Positions 53,769-58,813 of a DNA stretch of 58,813 nt are shown piece by piece. Under the pieces are notes generated by a model. It was not told where the DNA came from. It worked only from the letters and a program-made list of their open reading frames with translations, and made no database searches. The position numbers and the translations under genes were made by a program. Location of the stretch: positions 1 to 58,813 of the forward strand of contig NZ_QJKI01000025.1 in NCBI RefSeq assembly GCF_003201855.1. Direction: 5' to 3'. The stretch comes from Rivihabitans pingtungensis (GTDB lineage: Bacteria; Pseudomonadota; Gammaproteobacteria; Burkholderiales; Aquaspirillaceae). The first letter of the stretch is position 1. Each line of letters opens with the position of its first letter.

Positions 53769-55184
53769 ATGCAACAAGAAGTCACCAATCTAAGCGGCTT
53801 TCCTTTCCGAGCTGTTGCTCATATTTCTGTGCAATTCAAGGATGGCCATAGTGTTCGTGGCACGGGCGCTGTGGTAGGCCGCAATGATGTGCTAACAGCC
53901 ACACATGTTATCTACGATCCTGATCATGGCGGCTGGGCAAGCCAGGTCACCGTTTATCCGGGTGCAGATTACAACAGTAAAACGGGGGCGCTTTATCAAC
54001 CTTATGGCAGTTACTCTTATGCGCAACTTTATGCTTGGCCGTCTCAGACATTTGCTGTGCCTAGCAATACCACCATGGCGCCCAGCGAGGTGCCGTATGA
54101 TGTTGCTGTGATTTCAACCTGGAAGCCCATCGGCGATGCTGTAGGCTGGTTTGGTCTGAGCGCAGGGTATGATACATCACAATGGGCCTATCAAATAGGA
54201 TATCCCGCCGGCTCAACAGGCATGATGTTTGGCTCTGCCTGGATTAGGCATGATTCCATATATGATGAATATCATGCCTATGCCAGCGATGGCAGTGATA
54301 TTATGGGGTCAGGCAGTTCTGGCGGCCCGCTTTACGTCATGAGCAATGGCAGTCCGTATATTGTTGGCGTTAAAAGCGCTGGCTCGAGCACAACCAGCCA
54401 ATGGGCTGACATCGGGTTTAATTATGAAAAGATTATTGAGGCAATAAACTCAAATGACTTTTACATGACGGCCGCCGATGATGAGTCAGTAATTCGTGCT
54501 GTAAAATATGGGCCATCGCCTGGCTCAGGAGGGGCTCGCAAGGTTGGCTCTATCAATGCAGACACATTGACAGGCACTCAAAAAAACGATGTATTTATTC
54601 CGAGCTGGGGGAATGACACGATTAGTGCGGGCAACGGCATTGATACGGTGATTTACTCTGACAAGGCTTCTGCCTATCAAATCAGCAAGCAAGGCAATTT
54701 TTTGACCGTAAAACATAATTCATGGCTTGGAAAAGATGGCGTAGATGTATTGGATGGTGTAGAGCGGTTGATTTTTAGCGATCAGTCACTGGCTTTTGAT
54801 AGCACCGGAAATGCGGGAAAAGCCTATCGGATTTACCAGGCAGCATTTGACAGAACGCCTGATGCAGCTGGGCTAGGCTATTGGATTAGCCGTATGGATG
54901 CAGGGGCTTCACTTGAGCAAGTTGCTCAAAGTTTTCTGGGCTCAGCAGAATTTGTTTCTTTATACGGCGCCCGGCCAAGCACTGGCTTATTTGTTTCAAA
55001 GCTATATCTTAATGTGTTGCATCGCTCAGCAGAAACGGCAGGATTCAACTATTGGAGCAATTTAGTTGGCACAGGAAGAGTCACACAGGCTCAAGCGCTG
55101 TCAGAGTTTAGCGAAAGCACTGAAAACACGATTCAAGTTGCAGCAAAAATCCCAAATGGGATTTGGTATGACTATTATGGATGA
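53769..55184 (+). CDS. Trypsin-like serine protease with RTX-like and DUF4214 C-terminus
   Basis: The product is 471 residues. The N-terminal half is a trypsin-fold protease: His46 in LTATH, Asp111 in PYDVAVI and Ser184 in GSGSSGGPL. The centre has RTX/haemolysin-like calcium-site sequence (NADTLTGTQKNDVF, GNDTISAGNGIDTV), and the last 120 residues form a DUF4214 domain (KAYRIYQAAFDRTPDAAGLG, then YWSNLV). It has no N-terminal signal peptide, so secretion by a type I system through the C-terminus is likely; no transporter genes are adjacent. GGAGG precedes the ATG. The gene is visibly AT-rich and thus probably acquired. Confidence 0.85.
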   Translation: MQQEVTNLSGFPFRAVAHISVQFKDGHSVRGTGAVVGRNDVLTATHVIYDPDHGGWASQVTVYPGADYNSKTGALYQPYGSYSYAQLYAWPSQTFAVPSNTTMAPSEVPYDVAVISTWKPIGDAVGWFGLSAGYDTSQWAYQIGYPAGSTGMMFGSAWIRHDSIYDEYHAYASDGSDIMGSGSSGGPLYVMSNGSPYIVGVKSAGSSTTSQWADIGFNYEKIIEAINSNDFYMTAADDESVIRAVKYGPSPGSGGARKVGSINADTLTGTQKNDVFIPSWGNDTISAGNGIDTVIYSDKASAYQISKQGNFLTVKHNSWLGKDGVDVLDGVERLIFSDQSLAFDSTGNAGKAYRIYQAAFDRTPDAAGLGYWISRMDAGASLEQVAQSFLGSAEFVSLYGARPSTGLFVSKLYLNVLHRSAETAGFNYWSNLVGTGRVTQAQALSEFSESTENTIQVAAKIPNGIWYDYYG

Positions 55185-55252
55185 CAGGTTTTGTGCCATG
55201 TGCAACAAGTAGGCCAAACAGATAAAATAGCGAGTACTTCAATATTACTTCT

Positions 55253-55942
55253 ATGTCCACAGCCAGCCCCTCCATGCTCCCCACCCTCCCCCTTTCCGGA
55301 TTATTCATCGGCCAGCTGGCCCACCTGCCTGGCGACGGAACCCCCACCGGCATGTATAAACAGCCGGTGGACGAGGCCTGGGCCACGGTGGATGGTTTGC
55401 GTGGCGATGTGCAGGCCGACCGGCGGTTTCATGGCGGGCCGGACAAGGCCATTCATCACTATCCGGCCGAGCATTACGCCCGGCTGGCTGCGCATGCGCC
55501 GCAAGCCGCCGCTGCGCTGCGCGCCGGGGTGTTGGGCGAAAACCTGTCCACCACTGGTTGGGACGAAACCTGCGTGTGTCTGGGCGATTGTTATCAAGTG
55601 GGCGAGGCGCTGCTGCAAGTCACCCAACCGCGCAAGCCCTGCTGGAAAATCAATGCCCGGCTGGAGGTGGAGCGGCTGTCGATGTTTATCGCCGAGCACA
55701 GCCTGACCGGCTGGTATTGCGCGGTGCGTCAGCCCGGTCGGCTGTGGCCGGGCGCGCCGGTGACGCTGGTTTCCCGCCCGGCCGACACGCTGAGCCTGGC
55801 GCAATTCAACGCCCTGCAAGCCGAACACCGCCCCGACCCGGCGCGCCTGCGCGCGGTGGCCGCCATCGACGGCCTGGCGGCGGATGTGGCGCAGCGGTTG
55901 CGCGAGCGGGCGGCGTGGCTGGACGGCTTGCGAGCAGGGTGA
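55253..55942 (+). CDS. MOSC-domain protein (YiiM-like)
   Basis: The product is 229 residues. It has the MOSC sulfur-carrier fold related to the molybdenum cofactor sulfurase C-terminus: GDVQADRRFHGGPDKAIHHYP, GVLGENLSTTG and the conserved cysteine in QPRKPCWKIN. YiiM-type members reduce N-hydroxylated compounds with molybdenum cofactor. No signal peptide is visible. The ATG at 55253 lies 68 bases after the protease stop and has a poor ribosome binding site. Confidence 0.85.
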   Translation: MSTASPSMLPTLPLSGLFIGQLAHLPGDGTPTGMYKQPVDEAWATVDGLRGDVQADRRFHGGPDKAIHHYPAEHYARLAAHAPQAAAALRAGVLGENLSTTGWDETCVCLGDCYQVGEALLQVTQPRKPCWKINARLEVERLSMFIAEHSLTGWYCAVRQPGRLWPGAPVTLVSRPADTLSLAQFNALQAEHRPDPARLRAVAAIDGLAADVAQRLRERAAWLDGLRAG

Positions 55943-56263
55943 CACCCTGGCCCGCGCCGTTACCACCCTGCAACCCAACCTTGCTGACGCGGGTGCAGGA
56001 AGAACTGGACGGGGCGACGCAGCAGCAGTTGGAGCATTGCACTTACCGAAGTTCTCGGTGTGTTTGTGGGATGTGCAGATGGACAACAGGGATGGATGCC
56101 GCTACGCGGGCAGGGGCTAGGGTGTTGAATAATTTGGTGAATCACCTCGCCACGCAAGGCGATGCCGAATCAGCGTAACGATGTGTGGGGGCTTGTTGTT
56201 CCAATGCGTGGACTTGGCAACCGGGGTAGGGCGGGTAACGTAGGCCACAGGGTTAAATATGTA
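55943..56263. other. Spacer without a supported gene
   Basis: Short open frames here lack ribosome binding sites and recognisable sequence. A stretch near 55980-56040 reads LTRVQEELDGATQQQLEHCT in one frame and could be a gene remnant, but nothing more can be said. Confidence 0.4.
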
Positions 56264-56330
56264 CCCATATTGTCTACGACCACACGCCTGGCCAGCAACG
56301 CGGCGCTGAGTTCTGTTGGCCGCTCTTATC
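56264..56330 (+). repeat. Interspersed palindromic repeat, copy 14 (right half)
   Basis: attgtctacgaccacacgcc, tggccagcaacgcggcgctg and agttctgttggccgctctta match the second half of the consensus. It lies 10 bases beyond the stop codon of the following minus-strand gene, in the opposite polarity to most other stop-associated copies. Confidence 0.6.
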
Positions 56331-56339
56331 CACTAAAAA

Positions 56340-56891
56340 TTATTTAGATTCTGCCAGGGCTGTCATGGTGGCCAGTTCAGGAAATCGCCCGAAGGTGATT
56401 GTATCGCCACGGTGGCTATTCAGGCCTTGTTCATATAGCTTCAAAGGTTGATTCATGCTTTTGGGCTTGAGATTGACGTTACCCAAGGCATCAATCAACA
56501 ACACGCCTTCCAGCTGATATTGAGTTTGCCTGGCATTTTCGGGATAGGTGCTATCACTGACATTCCAGAACAGCACCAGCTGAATAGCCTGCCTTTGCTC
56601 ACTTTGCTCAACGGCCAATGCTTGGGTACGGATGTGAGTGCCGCCTTGCCACCGTTGTCGAACCAGCTTGGGCGCCAGTGCTTCCAACAGGATTTGCGCC
56701 TCTTTCAGCGCTTGCTCGTCGGTTTTTTCTTGGCGTGCGGCTTGTGTGGTGCGAGAGAGGTTGTCTTGTGCTTTGTCTGCATGCACAAGCACCTGACTGA
56801 CACCAGCGGAAATCTTGTCAATATTCGCCACAACGGCAGTCAGTACCGTTGCCAGTAAACTGATCAACGCTACCTTGACTGTATCTGACAT
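56340..56891 (-). CDS. Hypothetical protein with N-terminal membrane helix
   Basis: The product is 183 residues. The first 25 (VKVALISLLATVLTAVVANI) form one membrane helix or an uncleaved signal; a polar helical stretch (SQVLVHADKAQDNLSRTTQA) and a beta-rich domain (AIQLVLFWNVSDSTYPENAR, GVLLIDALGNVNLKPKSM) follow. I do not recognise the family. Base composition is less GC-rich than the core genes. The upstream region 56892-57089 is AT-rich and without a gene. Confidence 0.65.
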   Translation of the reverse strand: MSDTVKVALISLLATVLTAVVANIDKISAGVSQVLVHADKAQDNLSRTTQAARQEKTDEQALKEAQILLEALAPKLVRQRWQGGTHIRTQALAVEQSEQRQAIQLVLFWNVSDSTYPENARQTQYQLEGVLLIDALGNVNLKPKSMNQPLKLYEQGLNSHRGDTITFGRFPELATMTALAESK

Positions 56892-57089
56892 CGTATGATC
56901 CTGGCTGGTGTCATGCGGAAAAATTCTGCTTTTGCGTACAAAGCATATTTTTACGATAAATCATTAAATTGTCAATGTCATCATGATGTTGAATCTGTTA
57001 GAAAACATGAAAAAATCATCATTTTTCATGTGGACAGCATCCGGATGAGAGGACACCGCTGCATTCACAGTTGGCCTGGCGGGTCTTTT

Positions 57090-57201
57090 AGCGCCGCTAA
57101 CAACACTCAGTGCCATGTACCTGATTAGGCACGCGGCACTGACACCACAAGGCATACGGCAAAGCTGCACGACAAGGCCAGGCGGGTTGTGTGAGCCGCG
57201 T
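57090..57201 (-). repeat. Interspersed palindromic repeat, copy 15
   Basis: Reverse-oriented copy with agcgccgctaacaacactca, ggcacgcggcactgac, ggcatacggcaaagctgcac, gacaaggccaggcgggttgt and gtgagccgcg. It touches the stop codon of the following minus-strand gene. Confidence 0.7.
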
Positions 57202-57945
57202 TTATCTGTCCAGCAGCATTTTAGGCATCCGGTAGCGGCCGGTGCCTGGGTCAAAACTGATGTTTTTATAGGTGATGTCCAGCGGCTTGCCATTGCGCTT
57301 GCCAAACATGCGCACCGTGAAGGGGTACATGGGCTTGTCGTTGAGCGTGTCGAACTGGATGGCGCTGTTGATATCATCTGCGGTGCCCTTGACGCCCGCA
57401 CAGTCCTCGCAACTGAAGAGACTGGCAAATCCCCCCAGTTCGACGATTTCTTTGCCATGCACGCCAAGAATGGACATTGAACCTTCAATCACGCCTTGAT
57501 GGATGTCGCTAGAAGTATTGATCCAGCCCCAGGCTTTGCTGCCCAGGCGGGTAAACTGCCAGGCGTTGGGTGCGCTGCCGGTATTGCCATACTCGCCAAT
57601 CACCTTGCTGGCGGCAACAACCTTGGCGGGGCGGCTGGTGATGTCCAGCACGATGCCACCGGCAACACCGGGCGTGACATGTGCCGCGTCTGAAGTGCTG
57701 CCGATGGCAAAGACATGCAGCATGCCGCCTGCCTGGTTTACGCTATCAATCTCCATACAATAGATGTCGCCTTGGTAGCGGGTGACCCAACATTTCTTGC
57801 TGTCGTCGTAGCGTTTGTACAGCTGGTTCATGGCTTCGGTAGCCATCTTGGCCAGGAAGGACTCGGGCGCGGGGGCAGCCAGGGCGGGCACGCTGCTGAA
57901 GCTGGCCAGGAGCAGGGCCAGGCGGATGGGGCGGATCAGGGTCAT
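57202..57945 (-). CDS. Hypothetical secreted protein
   Basis: The product is 247 residues with a clear signal peptide (LALLLASFSSVPALAAPAP, cleavage near ALA-AP), so it is periplasmic or secreted. The mature part has paired cysteines (KKCWVTRYQGDIYCMEID; SCEDCAGV), suggesting disulfides made by the Dsb system, and an alternating beta pattern. I do not recognise the family. The stop codon abuts a palindromic repeat. Confidence 0.72.
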   Translation of the reverse strand: MTLIRPIRLALLLASFSSVPALAAPAPESFLAKMATEAMNQLYKRYDDSKKCWVTRYQGDIYCMEIDSVNQAGGMLHVFAIGSTSDAAHVTPGVAGGIVLDITSRPAKVVAASKVIGEYGNTGSAPNAWQFTRLGSKAWGWINTSSDIHQGVIEGSMSILGVHGKEIVELGGFASLFSCEDCAGVKGTADDINSAIQFDTLNDKPMYPFTVRMFGKRNGKPLDITYKNISFDPGTGRYRMPKMLLDR

Positions 57946-58051
57946 GGTCAGGGCTTGGTGAGTGAGTAAACAAGGTCGGCAGGCCGAAACATGCCGAAAG
58001 CTTACTCAATTATCAGCTCATATGGCAAACAGGTGATCCATTGGCCGCGCT

Positions 58052-58786
58052 TTATGGCGCTTCGCCGCGTGTCGGCGCCATAAAGCGCTCGATGGCGGCG
58101 GCCACTTGTTCGGGTTGTTCCTGCTGCACCATATGCCCCGAGTCGGCGATGGTGAGCTGTTCCAGCTCATGAAAACAGGCGGCGCGTTCATGAAGGGTTT
58201 GCCGGATTTTGCCGGTCAGCGGGTGGTCGCTGGCGCCGCCGCCAAGAATCCATTGCACCGGGCAGCGAATGGCGCGCCAGCAGGCTTTGGCTTCTTCCAG
58301 TCGGTAGAGCACCGGATTGACCATTTTATGGCGCGGGTCGGCCAAGTGGCGGCGCACGCCGTCGGCGCTGATGCCGGTGAGGTGTTCTGCCAGAAAGCGT
58401 GCGCGCGTGGCGGTCAGGTGCGGATTGCGGCGCATCAGCCGGCTGGCAAAGTGATCCAGATCGGCCACCGGGGCAAAGCCGGGCGGTTGCGCGCATTCTT
58501 GCAGCCATTGCCGATAGCGCTGCGGCGCGTGTTCGGGCGGGATATCCAGCAGGCCAAACGCGTCAATCGACACCAGCCGGCTCACCCGCTCGGGGCGGGC
58601 GCCGGCATAGCTCATCGCCACCATGCCTCCCAGGCTGTGGCCCACCAACCGCGCCGGGGCCTGCGGGTTGTGCAGGCTGAGCAGGGCATCCAGGTCGGCC
58701 AGATAATCCGGAAAATAAGGGTATCCGGAATGCAGTGTGGAAAGCATCAGGGACCGCGAAGGCCCCTGATGTTGAAACTTAGGCAA
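58052..58786 (-). pseudogene. Alpha/beta hydrolase, N-terminally truncated
   Basis: The family resemblance starts at residue 14 or so (MLSTLHSGYPYFPDYLADLD). The nucleophile elbow GHSLGG, the downstream Asp region (CPVQWILGGGASDHPLTGK) and the catalytic His in IADSGHMVQQEQP are present. About 80-90 N-terminal residues normally present, including the oxyanion HG motif and the first strands, are missing. The break coincides with a hairpin at 58747-58769, so an insertion or rearrangement probably removed the 5' end. As it stands it is unlikely to be functional. Confidence 0.7.
58747..58769. other. Hairpin at the truncation point of the hydrolase
   Basis: TCAGGG (58747-58752) and CCCTGA (58764-58769) with inner CC/GG form a stem at the exact point where hydrolase similarity starts. 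It may be the end of an inserted element or the terminator of a gene outside the window. The last 44 bases show no further feature. Confidence 0.4.
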
Positions 58787-58813
58787 AGTCGCCCGCTTCT
58801 AGTTTTCTCACCA

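Overview
The window looks like a chromosomal segment of a GC-rich betaproteobacterium, most likely of the order Neisseriales (Chromobacteriaceae-like). The basis is the housekeeping protein sequences, the pepP-ubiH and ribBA-ribH-nusB gene orders, and strong codon bias towards G/C at third positions. No rRNA, tRNA, CRISPR array or complete insertion sequence was recognised. Islands of visibly AT-rich DNA (about 0.68-3.0 kb, 43.5-44.5 kb, 46.8-47.2 kb and 53.7-55.2 kb) stand out and look recently acquired.

Layout. 0.1-3.0 kb: a BON-domain lipoprotein and a KAP-family P-loop NTPase split over two frames at an A7 run. 3.2-12.9 kb: an inducible-type Orn/Lys/Arg decarboxylase, argF, argG, tyrS, a conserved protein overlapping recJ, and a PolB-like 3'-5' exonuclease. 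13.1-16.9 kb: a KfrA-like coiled-coil DNA-binding protein with a palindromic operator, an HPP membrane protein with a TetR-type operator, a TetR regulator and PBP7 (pbpG). 17-24.1 kb: uvrB, a YbdK-type ligase with a Kef-like antiporter, a SafE/TauE-like membrane protein, lgt and a PhnD-like binding protein. 24.2-26.1 kb: RidA plus a MocR regulator.

26.2-32.7 kb is the most unusual part. It is a tightly packed minus-strand cluster: a DUF2306 membrane protein, two tandem paralogous LytS-type histidine kinases, one LytTR response regulator, then a SEFIR-domain P-loop NTPase overlapping a winged-helix/TPR-like repeat protein. The last two together look like an NLR (STAND) immune receptor divided into two polypeptides.

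33-43.4 kb: ubiH-pepP, an orphan HigA-like antitoxin, a [NiFe] hydrogenase (hyaABC) carrying the extra cysteines of oxygen-tolerant enzymes, a membrane-anchored nuclease, a second UbiH-family hydroxylase and dsbC. 43.5-48.1 kb: an AT-rich beta-helix-like protein, DUF2917 divergent from a frameshifted MocR gene, and a papain-like cysteine peptidase. 48.2-53.6 kb: a third UbiH-family hydroxylase with slt, then ribBA, ribH and nusB. 53.8-58.8 kb: a trypsin/DUF4214 protease, a MOSC protein, two hypothetical genes and an N-terminally truncated alpha/beta hydrolase.

A family of long imperfect palindromes of about 60-115 bp runs through the intergenic spaces. Their ends are close to AGCGGCTCACAAAACCC and its reverse complement. 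I count about 15 full, partial or decayed copies. Many sit directly on a stop codon, usually in the same polarity relative to the gene they follow, which suggests a mobile BIME/MITE-like element that doubles as a gene-end element.
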